DNA from: Ascaphus truei
Lineage: Eukaryota; Chordata; Amphibia; Anura; Ascaphidae
Length of the DNA: 64,000 bases
NCBI GenBank assembly: GCA_036426205.1
Contig: CM071574.1
Coordinates: forward strand, 9,534,864-9,598,863
Direction: 5' to 3'
Program-made: the position numbers and the translations under genes
The notes under the pieces: generated by a model
Database searches by the model: none
What the model was told of the DNA's origin: nothing
Seen by the model: only the letters and a program-made list of their open reading frames with translations
Part shown: piece by piece, positions 1 through 12,590 of the stretch
How positions within the stretch are numbered: position 1 is the stretch's first letter
Layout of the letters: every line of letters starts with the position of its first letter

Positions 1-582
1 AAATCCAAAAGTGAATCCAGATCCTCATGTTTACATGGAAGGGCGAGATGCGTGCTGATCAGATTTATCCACACTGTTATAAACCATCTTGTCTCATTTG
101 CACAGTAACTACAATTCTGTAACATTTCACATAAGGTGATTCAGTTCATCAGCTCACACGATATGGTAACATTATAACACGCAAGCAATTACAGCTTAAT
201 CCAAGTCACTGTATTCGGTAGGTAGGGAAGATGATACATTGTTATCCGGAGATAAAGTATGTTTACATTTCAAGGGTCAGTGCAGAATAAATGGATGATA
301 GTATTTCAAGGAGCTGTGTCGTGTAAAGTACAGCTATCAATTTCGTATCACATTTGCCTGTGCAAGACATTGGGGCAGCTTTCTCCTATCACGTCATTTT
401 ATTTCAGAATGGTATATGTATTTATTGCAATTTTATGGATGTATTTGATATTGTACCTAATATTGGCTATTTCTTATTTTGGTAAATTTAGAAGATTTCA
501 CATCCTGCAAGGGAATCTATCTGAACACTGAAACGGAGCTAAACTTGCACTGTGTGTATGAAAGAAAATCTCAATAAAATCA

Positions 583-676
583 GTCATACTGAGCCACTAA
601 TTGAGCCAGCTGTGCTGAAGTAAGGATATCCTGAAAACCTGTCCTGTTTGCGGCCCTCGAGGACTAGAGTTGTGCA
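583..676. mobile_element. hAT hairpin MITE, half copy
   Basis: One arm only of the hairpin family seen eight more times in the window. The diagnostic core is agctgtgctgaag, then ggatatcctgaaaacctg and gaggactagagttg. The opposite arm is missing, so the copy is truncated. Confidence 0.7.
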
Positions 677-699
677 GGCCTGCCTTACAGAATAAGGGC

Positions 700-968
700 C
701 AGTAACTTTGTTAACAATGACACTGAGTTTGGGGAGTCGGGGGGAACCTGGTTCAGTTCTCGGTGTCAGCTCCTTGTGACTTTGGGCTGACAATTTATCT
801 CCCTGCCTCAGGCACCAAAAACATAGATTGTAAGCTCACCGGGGCAGGGACTGTGTCTGTAACAATTCCTATATGCTGCGTTCTGAGCGCTATACTGTAA
901 TTGTGACGCGCGTTGAGTCCCATTGGGAGAAAAGCGCTGTATGAAATAGTGTTGTTATTATTATCATT
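700..968 (+). mobile_element. MIR-like tRNA-derived CORE-SINE
   Basis: It has a B-box-like ggaacctggttcagttc, then a MIR-type core (ccttgtgactttgggc, tatctccctgcc), a block reading aacatagattgtaagctc and an ATT-rich tail. The 5' tRNA part is degraded. A better-preserved relative lies at 50177-50421. Confidence 0.7.
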
Positions 969-2037
969 AAAACGAATTCAGTAACATTAGCACCTGATTG
1001 TAAACAGCGAGTTCTGTGTGTTACATATTCCTGCGCTACAACTTGTATTACCTTTGAATAGGTCCCTTGTTATTGAAAATAGTTGTGGTCTATACCTTAA
1101 ATAGTATATGCGATTCTGACTTTGACACCTCCCTATTTCTCTCCCTGCCTAAAGGTTTTTGTTTTATATGTATAAATAGGGTACATGTGATGATAAATGT
1201 AAGCTACTATGAAGCTACTATGAAGAATTGTCTATGACTAGGGCACTGGTGTTTGTTGTCTTAAGGAAAAATTCAAAACCAAATGTGTTTCCATAAACAA
1301 GTTGTCCAGAGAGTTGATTTTGAAAGTGTATTGGAGGATATATTACTTAATGTTGCACGGTGTGTGAAAAGCACTCAGCCCAGCCAGCCATAAATGCACA
1401 TCCATTGGCCTCCTCTACTATTAATAACCGGAGGTAGCTCTGTCAACTGAAAAACAATTTAAAGGTCTCTTTCTCTTCTCGAAGCAGCGGCTTTGTTATA
1501 GATTGATGCTGCCTTTCGATTGTACAGCAAGACGGTCTATAACAGGCTATGGACGGATGCTTCACACCTTATATTGGAATGAGAAACCGTATTTTTACTG
1601 CAGTTATCTCTTCTGCAGAAGCCGTATCGTAAAAATGTCAGGGGGTAAAAAATCTTCAAAATGGAGCTGTAGTTTGTGAAAGTAAGAAATACTGTAGACC
1701 ACCTTCACTGATTGTATTGGAGTCATGTGTCCTGTTTTGGGAATAACTGTAGCAGGTTAGATCCAGTCTTACTTAAATCCTCCATGGTGCCATGAGGATA
1801 CGGTACCAGAACATGAGTTTGGTTGCACATAAGCAGCCGTGCCATCTTCTTTAACGAATGCTTTAAAGCTGTGAATTTGAATACTACAATCAACACAATT
1901 TAGTGGAAACTACTTCTTCAAGTCGCTGCAGTACTGATCAGATCCCTGAAGAACCATGAGAATCCTAATCTAGGACTGCTTTAGTGGGTAGTCTCCCGGG
2001 AATCTGCTCTTAAATGGTTAGAGTCCGTCTATTTTTA

Positions 2038-3540
2038 TGTAGCCCCCTTTTCCCCGTGTCTAGGGTGACTACGTGCGGTGCTTTACCTGATGGCTCACAG
2101 GAGACCTGTTCTTCCACTGCAGGGAGCCTGGGGTGTACGTATGCTAATAGTGCCTCCACCGAAAAGGATCCTCACATAGTGGGATAGCCCCTCCTAAGGC
2201 CTCGGGCATGGTCAGCGCTTATGCGCTGACCCGTGCTGAGGCGCACTGCTGCTCGGCAGTGAGCCCCTGCAGCCGCAATGAGAGCGGCTTTAGTAGGGGC
2301 TCGCTTACGCTTACGCAAGCGCGCGGAAGCGTAAGTCTTAGCAAAATTTTAAATTCAAGCGCTCAAGGTAGCGCAGGGCTGGTCACCTGAGCGGTTCGCC
2401 CAATGAGGGCGAACCATGTCCGTGACGTCACAGGCCCCCCCCGACACGCCCCCGGACGGCGCGTGGTCTAAGGCCAGGGAAAGCACCCGCTTGCCCTCAG
2501 CCTCAGCGCGCCTCCGCCCGGCTCCATTCACCCTGGACGCAGCCTAAGACAATATTCCCAGTAATACACACCAGAGTATGGTATAGCAATATTTACTGAA
2601 CACGTATTTGTAACACAGAGAATACAATACCACCATACATATATGTACATATACCCGCAGAGTGTCTCCACAGTACTTGGGTGCAGGGGCACCAGTGTCG
2701 AAGTGTCCAGCCCACAATTGTCACTACCACCGCCATGCGTGTGTGTGACAGCACTGCCCACAGTAGGTGTGTGATCGTTGGTGCACTTGTTGGATTGTGA
2801 TACCTGCCAGGTGCTTCAGCACCCGGTATCACCAACTGATGAAAAGGGTCCGTCCTGTCCCATGCCGTCGCCGTCAGCGATGGCGTCTGCCTCTACGTGG
2901 GGTGGACTTCCGCTGGAGTGTCCCAACATGAAGATAGTCTCTTTGTCTTGCGGTGGTGGTCAATATTCCTGTCTAGAGGGGCTGTCCCTGAAGTAACCAC
3001 TATCTTATGGTGACTCAGGATCTACCTGGGGCCTGAGGGGGGGGGCGAAGTTAGGCCTTGTCCAGGGAAGCACAGCACCCTGGTCACTACCTTTCTCTCT
3101 CTGCTGCCCTTCTGACTGGCGTGGTGCATAGAGCGCGCCAAATGTAACAACTCTAGTGAAGGATAATGCTGCAGCTTTAATGGCTGTTGTGCCTCACATA
3201 TTCGGCCGCTCCAGTGACTGCTGGGGTATGTAGTCCCCGCAGAGCCCTACACCTATCATGGCCGCCACTCGCGCTACACTGTGCATGCGCCCGGCTCCCG
3301 TAATGGCCGCCGCACTACTGGTGGTACTGCGCATGTGCGGGATCGTCATGCGTACACGCAGCTATAAGCAACATGGCAGCGCCCTGCGAAGGGAACCCCC
3401 ACAGACCTCTGGCGACCCGCTCGCCCCCCTGACTGACCACAGCGCTCCCACAGCTTCCAGGCCGCAGCGGAGGTAAGGATCAGCCAAGGGGGAACCCAGA
3501 GGGAGACCTGGCCACATTAAAGTTAAACATTATTGTAACA
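2038..3540 (-). mobile_element. Solo LTR, interrupted by a Harbinger-like MITE
   Basis: Bounded by TG...CA (tgtagcccc at the left, tgtaaca at the right) and flanked by a perfect 4-bp duplication ttta (2034-2037 and 3541-3544). The left part matches in outline the end of the LTR at 59043-60002 (gcctccacc, ggatc, gtgggatag). Without the 347-bp insertion the LTR is about 1.16 kb. It is GC-rich and CpG-rich in the right half. The minus orientation follows from that resemblance. It has no internal region, so it is read as solo. Confidence 0.6.
2198..2544. mobile_element. PIF/Harbinger-like MITE, GC-rich
   Basis: Flanked by TAA at 2195-2197 and 2545-2547. It starts ggcctcgggcatgg and ends ccctggacgcagcc, which are imperfect inverted termini. 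TWA target duplications with GGC...GCC ends are typical of PIF/Harbinger elements. It breaks the surrounding LTR. Confidence 0.6.
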
Positions 3541-3717
3541 TTTAGTAAAGAGTGCTTCCATAAATCCACATTCTTTCTTAAATTGGATAAATACACACAA
3601 TTATATGTGTGTGTTTTTAATGATGGTTCAGAGACTTGGCAAGCCCTAAAGAAAGCAGAAGAGTCAAAATGACGGAGTGCGAATTAGCAGTAACGCATAC
3701 AGTACAAGAGCTAAAGT

Positions 3718-3797
3718 AACAGAACAATAGAAGTTACAGAACAATAGAAGTTACAGAACAAAGGAAGTTACAGACAATAGAAGTTACAGAACAATAA
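3718..3797. repeat. 17-bp tandem repeat
   Basis: About 4.7 units of agaacaatagaagttac, one unit carrying a single-base deletion. Confidence 0.85.
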
Positions 3798-4735
3798 ATG
3801 GAGATGTTCACTTTGTCTTCTGCTGCTAGTGAAATTTATGTTCAGAAATTAGTAGGTACTGCTTTGAAAGGGTTTCTTTATTCCCCAACGGAAGTGTTCT
3901 AAATAAAACAATTTAAAGCTAGCTCAGATATGTTAGTACAGCATCTATGTGTTTTATTTTATCAATAATTTCAAAATTACAGTATTTCTCACATATAACA
4001 GTGATCTTGAATTCATGAAGCACATTAAGGTTTCTAACTGCTACTGGGACCGGGTATATGCAATAATTAAATCTGCTGACAGAATTATAAGCATATTTAA
4101 ATTACATTTAATTAGAGCTGCATCTGTTTAAAGTGTTATTCCCAAAGATGTTGAAATAGCATGAAGTGACTAGAACGAGCTTCCCATAGTGTTTTTCTGT
4201 TGCCAGTGCAGGAGAACAAAACTTCAATGTAGTGGCAGCCTGGTGAGTTTCACTGAAGTTTGGCCCCTAACAGAGGAGTCGGTGTGCAGAAAATGTCATT
4301 TATAGCTTTGTGGAGATTAGATACTTTCAAATCAAAAACTGAGAATGTGAGCCATAAAGAAGCATACGGGTTCGGGGATTAATAGGCAGCTGTTGCACAC
4401 AGAGATATGAAATTCTTTGCTGCATAACATGATATATGATCTCACTGTCAACGATTTCTCGACCAAAGGGTGTCCCCCAAAATGTTTACTTCTTTTGTGT
4501 ACCCAATTTGCAACTGTTTTTGAAATTCAGAATATAAGCGTGGAACTCCAAATTGGTGAACTGTTCCTCCCCCTCCCCCCATAGTTTTTGTACTTCCTGT
4601 ACACCCAATGAAAAGTAACGTGGCACAGTCAAATATTTATCATTTTTCTGCGTTTGTCCTAGTTAATTTTGTGTTACATCTTAAAAATTAACACATACTT
4701 TATATACAGATACTAGATTGCTGCTTTGTACTAAA

Positions 4736-5035
4736 TAGAGTAGCTGTTGTGCATACTGGATAGCTCATGTGTACTACATAGCTCATGTGTACTAGATACA
4801 GTAGCTGCTGTATGTACTAGATATCTCATGTGTACTAGATAGCTCATGTGTACTAGATACAGTAGCTGCTGTATTTACTAGATATCTCATGTGTACTAGA
4901 TAGCTCATGTGTACTAGATACAGTAGCTGCTGTATGTACTAGATATCTCATGTGTACTAGATAGCTCATGTGTACTAGATACAGTAGCTGCTGTATGTAC
5001 TAGATAGCTCGTGTGTACTTGATGGCTGATGTGGT
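4736..5035. repeat. 61-bp minisatellite with 20-bp substructure
   Basis: About 4.5 nearly identical 61-bp units, each built of three related 20-mers of the type tgtactagatagctcatg. One unit position alternates between tagctc and tatctc. Confidence 0.9.
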
Positions 5036-5419
5036 GCTTGCATCATGTACACTCGCTAACAAAGATACACCAGTAAAGGGTTATTAAGTCACAAGCATCT
5101 GAGAAATGTTGACAGATGGTAAAAACCTTAAATAAGAAGCGGGACTTAAAGGTTGGGTTTACTGTGTAGACTCCTAAAAAAAAAATCAGTGTTAAAAAAG
5201 GTAAGAATGAGATTGTTCCATAACTACAAGGCACAAGAGTTGGGCACTTGTGATAATCATATTGTGGCCAATGAGATCATATGGAGCTAGATATCCGGTA
5301 GTAATATTGTAGGTCGCATGTAAAGGATACGCAGAGCATACACTGTACAGACTTATTACTCTCGTTAATGAGCAAAATAACACATAGAAATTGTAGTAGA
5401 GTATAAAATATAGAATTAA

Positions 5420-5882
5420 AGCAGCAGTTCAAGCAATATCCTACATGTGTTTTTTTTGTTTTTTTTAATAAATCAGTTCTGTACTATGAGAAGTAGCATA
5501 AAAAAAAATGTTTTAAAGAGATTTTTAATGTTTCTAATGTAGGAAGCATTTCCAAAGTGATAGACCCTTTCCCTTCTGATAGGCTCTGGCTCTTGAGCCC
5601 CGCCCTCTCTCTAGCAGTGCACCAATTGTATCTAGTAACTGCCCAGTCGCATAATATTGCTGGACTACATTGCCCACAATGCTGTGCAAGAACTGAATTA
5701 AATAGCCCTGAGCAAGCGATCGATTAAAGGAGAACGGATCAATCTGCAGCTTAGCTAATCACTTGTCAGTGTGCAGATTGTATTGATGCACATATTGAAT
5801 GGAGTATATATATACTGTATATATATATATATATATATAAATATATATATATATATTTTAAACGGCACCTTGAACTGCAGCT
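5420..5882. mobile_element. TTAA MITE (piggyBac-like)
   Basis: Target-type TTAA at 5416-5419 and 5883-5886. Inverted ends are agcagcagttcaag and cttgaactgcagct. It contains a TA-rich tract near 5806-5856. A relative with the same termini is at 28648-29100. The superfamily call rests on TTAA alone. Confidence 0.75.
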
Positions 5883-6754
5883 TTAACTCAATTGACAAAT
5901 GTTTTCTTTTTTTTTACCTTTGCTACAATGCCACTATGAATTAGTATAGTAACATTTTCCTTTTTCTTGGCTTTTCCAACAATATGAAATCACATCCCAG
6001 CTCCATTTGTCAACATTGCTCTTTTCCCCTTTTTATTTATATAGTCACTTACCCCACATTTTTCTTTAACATTTAGCTTCTTTTTTTCTTTTTTTTTAAC
6101 ATATTTTTCACCAATGCTACTTTTATAAAATTTTATAACAAAACATGACCATAGTGTTTTCTTACAGCCCTTCCCAATAAAATGTGGAACCACAGATTTG
6201 GGCCCATTTTTACGAAGCAGTGCTACAAAGTGAACAGGCTGTGATGTGTTTTATGGAGTAGCACCGTTTAGAAAAATATGGCCAAATATGTCTATCTACA
6301 TATGCAGCCAACTTTAGTGCAACCTGTGGCACACCGCAGCGGGACATACACACGGAAGAAGCGGCCATTGGTTTTAATGAGCCATGCACGAGAATGGACA
6401 GGGCTTTTGCACCATTTCACCCGCGCGAGCGCTCCACGGGCTGCTATAACATTGGCTGCATCTGTACGCAAATAACTCATCTGTAGAGGTGTGGGAAACT
6501 TTCGCACAAGATGGCAAAACTGAACAGGATTTGGCTAGAATTTTCACGGATATGAGAATCTTTAGAAAAAGGCAAACATTTTTTGTGAACCGGAACTCAG
6601 AAACATCGCCCACATCTGTACTCATCTGCACTAAGGGCGGCTGCTTCAGTTTCACCTTGTTCTGTGTCTGCCTGATCAAGGTATGCTGATGAAATGGACA
6701 CTTTGTGCACCTTTTCTGTTGGATAAAAACGTCAATATAATTCACCCTAGAGCA

Positions 6755-6934
6755 GAGTTGGCCCAACTCCAATCCTGAAGGGCCACCAACAGGTCAGGTT
6801 TTAAGGATATCCCTGCTTCATCACGGATGGCTCAGTCAAAGACAGCCACCTGTGCTGAAGCAGGGATATTCTGAAAACCTGACCTGTTGGTGACCCTTGA
6901 GAACTGGAGTTGGCCAGTCCCTGGAGTAATGTAT
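6755..6934. mobile_element. hAT hairpin MITE
   Basis: Nearly complete palindrome. Left arm gttggcccaactccaatcc to gcttcatcac. Right arm cacctgtgctgaagcaggg to gagaactggagttggcc. Same family as 22131-22303. The 8-bp flanks no longer match. Confidence 0.75.
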
Positions 6935-6983
6935 TACTGATGTTGTTATTGTCTAAAGCATCTTCTCTACATGTGTGTTGCAG

Positions 6984-7159
6984 GTTACACGGAGGAAAGA
7001 TGTGTCATTCCCTGTCCCTTTGACTGCAAGTTGAGTGACTGGTCAAGTTGGTCTCCTTGTTCTTCTTGTGGAACTGGAGTTACAATTAGGTCCAAATGGT
7101 TAAAAGAAAAACCTTACAATGGAGGTAGCCCATGCCCAAAACTGGATCTTAGGAATCAG
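6984..7159 (+). CDS. THSD7B: THSD7B-like internal coding exon A (TSR exon)
   Basis: This 176-bp exon encodes about 58 residues, from GYTEERCVIPCPFDC to SPCPKLDLRNQ. The acceptor is a pyrimidine-rich tract ending in ttgcag and the donor is CAG|gtgagg. The first codon is split (phase 1, Gly completed by the previous exon) and the exon ends in phase 0. It covers the end of one TSR (CxxxCPFDC) and the start of the next, with a WSSWSPC tryptophan C-mannosylation-type motif and a basic segment (RSKWLKEKPYNGG) typical of THSD7 proteins. THSD7A and THSD7B are large type I membrane proteins with extracellular TSR arrays. The segment ERCVIPCPFDCKLSDWSSW fits 7B better than 7A from my knowledge of both. 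Oddity: the TSR core reads CSSCG where the family has CSxxCG, one residue short. It is separated from the next exon by 35.1 kb. Family call is firm, paralogue call less so. Confidence 0.9.
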
Positions 7160-8538
7160 GTGAGGTGTGCTTTGTGACTAATACAAACTTTCTCAGATAA
7201 GCTCAAACTGTACAGCATGTGCTTAGCGTGTAATCATTTGTTTGTGGATTACTTTTATTGAAGAAACACAATATTTTAAAGAAAATGAAATACATGTTAA
7301 ATATTTGAGATCTTAAAATAACAGGCAGGGCTTCATTTGGCGGGTGACACTGGGAGTGATGGATATATTTATATAATAATAAGGCCAGTGAAAAGAAGTT
7401 ATGTAGGAAGAGAAAGCGAGACAATAAACAGCTTTAAAAATGAAAGCAGTAATACCACATATTTGCCAATGTCAGGAAATATAGGGATGCACTTGGAAGT
7501 ACAGTATTTATATATATATGTATATAGATATATTGTGTGTGCTTTAGAATTGATTATGGTTTATTGATAAGAAATCTCAAATAATATCTGGTATACAGGT
7601 GGCTGCCATGTTAAAAAGCTAAAAAATGGGATATATAACTGTTTAATTTTACATAGGCAGCAACATCCCTCAACAAATTTATATGAGTAAATAAATACAT
7701 TTTTACCTAGTAATACATCTACATTAAGCTAACTTGGTGACTATAATACATAAGCCACCAACACCCTGTGCCCCATTTGTAGCACGCCTTATCCTGTCGG
7801 CACACGAGCATAGCACACTTTAATTGGGTATAGTTACTCCTCTGCTGCATCCAGATGTTGCACTGACATCCTTATTAGAGGTGACACATGGACTCAAGTC
7901 TTCAATCTTTCTTTCACTCGCACTTTGTTAAATGGTATCATGCTATGGCCCAATTCTTTTTCTGTTTTCATTCTGTCGCTATAGAAACACAAATGTTACA
8001 GTAACACAAATATCCCTATACCTCAAGGTACAATTTATTCGTTTAACACCTGGTTTTCATGGGAATAAAACATAATTTTTTTTTATTACCAGTGATTTTA
8101 AACTGCAGATACCAGGTTATCGGTAATTAAATGATCTAATATTTATCTTGATAAATATAGATTTTTGCTCTAAATATAAAAATGTTTCAGTTTCCAACTT
8201 AAATCTGGTCAGAGTAATTTAGCATTTAATTATGTGACAACTGTGCACAGGACACATCATATTTATTTGATTTATCACTTGATTTTTTAATTGTGGTTGG
8301 TAGACTTTCTAGTCTATTGATATATATTATATTGGTTTGTCTACTTCAAGTATTATTAGATTTTTTTTTTATATGCCACCAAGGTATGGCTAATGTGAAG
8401 TGAACACACAAAAGCGCAAAAGATATACTTATGCGGTAAAATATACATGGACGGAAAAAAATATGTTAAATACAAATCCTGCAGGGGTGCAGCTTTTAGT
8501 TCATGATCTCCTCATCCGTCCAAATCTAATGTTTAGGT

Positions 8539-9441
8539 TGGAGGTGCAAACACCCTCGGGTACAGTATGAAAAAGGGTTTCAATAGAATAGTGTAGCGAT
8601 GGAGATAATTAGATCAGCGTTCCCCAACTCGTGTCAATCCTTCCAATGTACAAATCGCCAGGTTCAAAGATGTCTGAATCAGGGCGAGCAGTGGGTGTGT
8701 GAACCAGGACACCCACGTCTATAAAGGACGACTCAGTGGCTCCACTGTTCCAAAAACCTTTGCCTTTCAAGAACAGTTCTGTGGCTCGCACAGGGTGTTT
8801 GCGCCTCTAAGCAAAAGCTAATATAGAGTCAAACTCAAAACAAAGGTGAGCAGCAAACAGAGTCCATATTCTGACTCAAGCACACTGTGGCAAGTGGTAA
8901 AGACAGGTAGTTAACTCCCCATAGATGAACACAAAGTCCTTCTTTTATTTTGTTCTTGAATTGAAAAGGCTACAATAACAAAAGAGGGGAACTGGGATAG
9001 GTGGCAGAAGAGAGGGAGAGGTTAATTATGATCATTTCTACCAGGAGATGGGATAACAGACTGCTCCTGATGGCTGCTGGCTCCAAAAGGAAGCATGCTT
9101 TCCTGTCCAAGCAGGAACAAGCAATGGACTATACCAACTAACAAGGCATAGCAGGGGAGGAAAGAAAACCAACCGAGGTTTGAGCAGAGTGGGGTTGCCA
9201 AGGCAACAGAATGGGAGGAATGGGAAGGCTACAATTGTAACACACTTAGACTGAGGAGTGCTGGCACCCTCAGAGCAGAGAAAATATACAAACTGGTTCC
9301 AGGACAGTCCAAGTCCAGGCAAAGGTTCAACAAAGGTAAAGCATAGCAGGAAACAGAGGTGGTCCAGGAACACAAGGATCAGACACGATGTTCAGCCTTA
9401 TTGAGGCATATTCTCATACCCGAGGGTGTTTGCACCTCTAT
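8539..9441. mobile_element. Element with 22-bp terminal inverted repeats, unclassified
   Basis: The ends gaggtgcaaacaccctcggg and its complement (9418-9439) are a perfect inverted pair, with a third, looser copy near 8790. The interior has a reverse-strand AATAAA-like signal near 8945. No transposase frame was recognised. It could be a DNA transposon derivative or an LTR landing in one. Confidence 0.55.
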
Positions 9442-10039
9442 AACTTAATCAAGATATGATTCGTGAAAGCTTCACCATTTTTCTTGTTTATCACAAAGTT
9501 TCACATCAGATTTTAATTTTGTCAATATTTTTTCTTCCAATAGTTGCTCAGAAAACCTGCAGGTTTATGGGTGAATTTTAATCACTAAACACAGTAGAGG
9601 AACTTTTATTTGTTTGCGAATTTTGACTTTTTAGAACTTTATTTTCCTTGTTGCAGAAATATAGTATTTGACAATTTTGCTAATTTCCCTCTTTGCATAC
9701 AGTATAGAGAGAAATGCTGTTGGGAGTTAGAATCTTGGGCATGAAAGGGTGGCAATTTCATTTGTATAAGGGGAGTATGGCAAGACAGAGGGTCAGTAAG
9801 AGTGCACAGTATATTTTAGGCCTTCATAAACGCTTCAGTGATTTTATTTTTCCACATACAAAACACCATATTGGACATTGCCACTTTAAGGAAAAACAAA
9901 CCATAAAACAAAAGCCTTCTCCACAGTAGGGAGACTAACTAAACATCCATGGCACTGACTGACCAACTGGGTAAGTAGGCCAACTTCCAGTTATAAACAC
10001 TGCAAACTATTAAATTCAAAATATATAGTCCTTAACTTG

Positions 10040-10400
10040 GTGCTGAGAAATTCATCCCAAGAGACTCCAGGTTATCCCCGTGGATACTGCGGCACCTTGC
10101 AGAAAGGCAGCCCTGCTACCTCCGCGGGCTGTGGTTCAGGTTCCTGGGTGTGGGTCCCAGCAGGCCGGGGGAACCGTACCAACCAGTGTACTACTGATTG
10201 GGGAAAAGTCTCTCAGCTCTGGCAGCTTGCTGACTGCCATATAAAGACCCTTGCAATCAGTTAAGCCTGAATTGGGTGCATCTGCACACTGCCTCTCCAG
10301 AGACATTAACCTCTCGCACCCTGGAAAGCCTGCATACTGCAACCTGCTGACATACAGAGTCCATGACTGTCACAGAAGACATACAGAGACCAACAATAAC
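10040..10400 (+). mobile_element. Unclassified LTR-like GC-rich block
   Basis: Moderately GC-rich tract in an AT-rich intron with atataaagaccc near 10240, like a retroviral-type promoter core. No borders or target duplication found, so this is a weak call. Confidence 0.25.
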
Positions 10401-10452
10401 GCAGGCATCAAAAATAAATCCAAACTGACACTTTAAAGCCAATGCTCTAAAC

Positions 10453-10550
10453 CAGGGGTGCTGAACTCAAAACGTCCCAACAGGTCAGGGTTAAAGGATA
10501 GCCAAGCTTCAGCACAGGTGGCTCAATTAGTGGCTCAGTCTTCAACTGAG
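10453..10550. mobile_element. hAT hairpin MITE, left half
   Basis: Starts caggggtgctgaactc, then the caacaggtcagg and cagcacaggtggctcaa core of the family. The right arm is lost. Confidence 0.7.
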
Positions 10551-11507
10551 CTCAGAGAAAGAGCTGCTTACCTGTCACGCTCCCCATCATGTAAATGTTT
10601 ATGATATTGTGCTTATCTGAATGCACTCTCAAAGCATGGGCTAAAAAAGGGATTCTGTATATTTTCTAGGAAACAGAAGGCAAATCTCAGCTGCTGTATC
10701 TTATTTTGACTACTGTACGTAAAACACAGGTAACTCCAGTTTTCCCAGAGGGCGGAGAGTTATTCTATTTCTGTCTATTGCAGCAATCTTCAAAGTTCTT
10801 GTAACCGTAGGTCGTTGAGAAGTGTACAGATGCAGGGGACGTTGTTGTACCTGCTAGCTCGTTAGACATTCACAGATATCCCTCATGACTTGTGGTGCGT
10901 ATTCTGTTTGTTTAAATGGAGCCTCTCTGAAATATCACATTATGGATTTCCTGCCAATACGTGTTAGTGGATACAATAACGACCCGACATCTGTACATTC
11001 TTTGGAGGTTATAGTACCTTTTATGGGACCAGGTGTACAGTAGAAGAGACCTGTGAAGTCTCGCTATATACTGTAAATGAATAAATGGAGAACTCATGTT
11101 GGTCCCTTAAAAGATGTGTCACAAGGTGCAATGAATCTAGTTATGTTGCTACTGCCCCTAAACCTTCTCTTTGTTGTTACATTTTATTGTTTCATTTGTA
11201 GATAGTTCTGATAGTGTAAATGCTTCTGTACCTAGACTTTTGAAATGACAATGAAACCCCTACCTGGAGGGTGTGACAAATATGAAAGAGATCCCGTTTT
11301 GCAGTTGTGGGACATTTCGTTTTCCAAAGGGTTCTTCCATTTAAGCAACAATGCCACTACCACGAAACCACTTATCTCCGAGTTTTTCTCTCTATCCCCC
11401 TGGAATATTTTTCCCTACTAGTTTCTGACATACATGGTCAATGTGTAGTTTAAAAAGTAGCAGCACTGCAGAAGAACAAAGTGACTCAACAAGTCCATGA
11501 TGGCATC

Positions 11508-12092
11508 AATGGGGCCTTTTCTAGTAGCTCCGAAGTGTGACAAACCGCTTCCAAAGAGCCCTTTCAAATTGCATGCTTTGCTATTCTGTAAGTCCTTCTC
11601 GCATGTCCAATTTGTGTGGAAAAGGCTTTTTTAGAAGCGGTTTCACTCTGGCTCAGCAAATCCGATTGGTTTGTCAAAAAAGCCTCCAACTCACATTTCT
11701 TTTTTACTAAAACAGTTATTCTCGTAGCTCCATTATGGAAACCGCTTCTAAAAACTCGCATTTTTGTCACGCAACCTCAAGGGGGGCGAGATTGGTATCG
11801 TGTGTTACATCCACAGCCTGACATATGGGTTTGGGTGAGAGAGCAAGACCCCTAAGTCAGACTGGGGATGGAGTTAGCACCACCTCAGGTAATTCTGCTT
11901 CTAAAGTAAGTACGATCTGTGTGGACTGGCTGTTAGACCATGCTGTTTGTCACTTTATTAGAAGCAGTTTAGAAGAAGTGGTTTGCAATAGAGAATAGTT
12001 TTTTTTCTCAGATTTCATTTCACTCCTGAACATGTCAAACCATGCGGTTTGGCAATGACCGTTTCGGAGCTATGAGACTAGCCCCTATAATG
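11508..12092. mobile_element. Element with inverted termini, unclassified
   Basis: The left end ggggccttttctagtagctc pairs with the right end gagctatgagactagcccc. Internally it carries several copies of an accgcttct / agaagcggt motif in both orientations. No coding region is apparent. Confidence 0.5.
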
Positions 12093-12284
12093 TCATTTTG
12101 AGCATAATTGCTCTTATGTACTGTAATAAACCAGCTTGACTTCGGTGTGCCTCATTAGAAAGTGAATGCATACTGATTGCTCAACCCCCAAAAGCCCCAA
12201 TAAACTATAGAAACAAGTAGTATTTCACCAGAAAAAAAGCTAGTACTGGATGCTGTGAAGATTCATTTATCAAGTGCCTTTTTA

Positions 12285-12590
12285 GGCTGCGTTTATAGTG
12301 CCGGGGACGGCGACGCGACCGATGCCGTCGCCACTGGCGAAAGTTGAACTTTTGTTTTGAGCGACGATGCTGGCGACAAGGCCAGTGACGTCACGAAGGG
12401 GGAGGGCAGAGTGCAGTGTAAAATAGGCGGTCTGTGATTGGTGTAGAGACAGTCACATGTGGCGACTGTCTCTCTCAAAATCACATTTTTGGTCGCTCCT
12501 TCGCCTTCGCGCTTACTATAAGTGCATGCAATGGATTCAATGTATTTGTTGTGGCGCGACGTCGCGTCGCCGGGCACTATAAGCGCAGCC
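12285..12590. mobile_element. PIF/Harbinger-like MITE
   Basis: Perfect TTA duplications at 12282-12284 and 12591-12593. Inverted termini are ggctgcgtttatagtgccgg and ccgggcactataagcgcagc. The element is 306 bp and CpG-rich (gacggcgacgcgacc and its complement). The clearest member of three such elements here. Confidence 0.85.

Larger units (their letters stand above)
1..6983 (+). other. Intron (3' part) upstream of exon A
   Basis: Non-coding gene interior. It carries a half hAT MITE (583-676), a MIR-like SINE (700-968), a solo LTR with a Harbinger-like insertion (2038-3540), a 17-bp tandem repeat (3718-3797), a 61-bp minisatellite (4736-5035), a TTAA element (5420-5882) and a hairpin hAT MITE (6755-6934). 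In 1-580, 970-2030, 3800-4730 and 5890-6750 I see only AT-rich unique sequence with no recognisable gene. Confidence 0.8.

Noticed and set aside
4736..5035. CRISPR-like or regulatory array
   Set aside because: 61-bp tandem duplication with simple 20-bp substructure and no unique spacers.
6374..6772. 132-codon minus frame
   Set aside because: No domain recognised, overlaps the edge of a hAT MITE and has no splice support.
9038..9373. 111-codon minus frame with a hydrophobic, Leu/Phe-rich sequence
   Set aside because: It lies inside the inverted-end element and resembles no transposase or membrane protein family I know.
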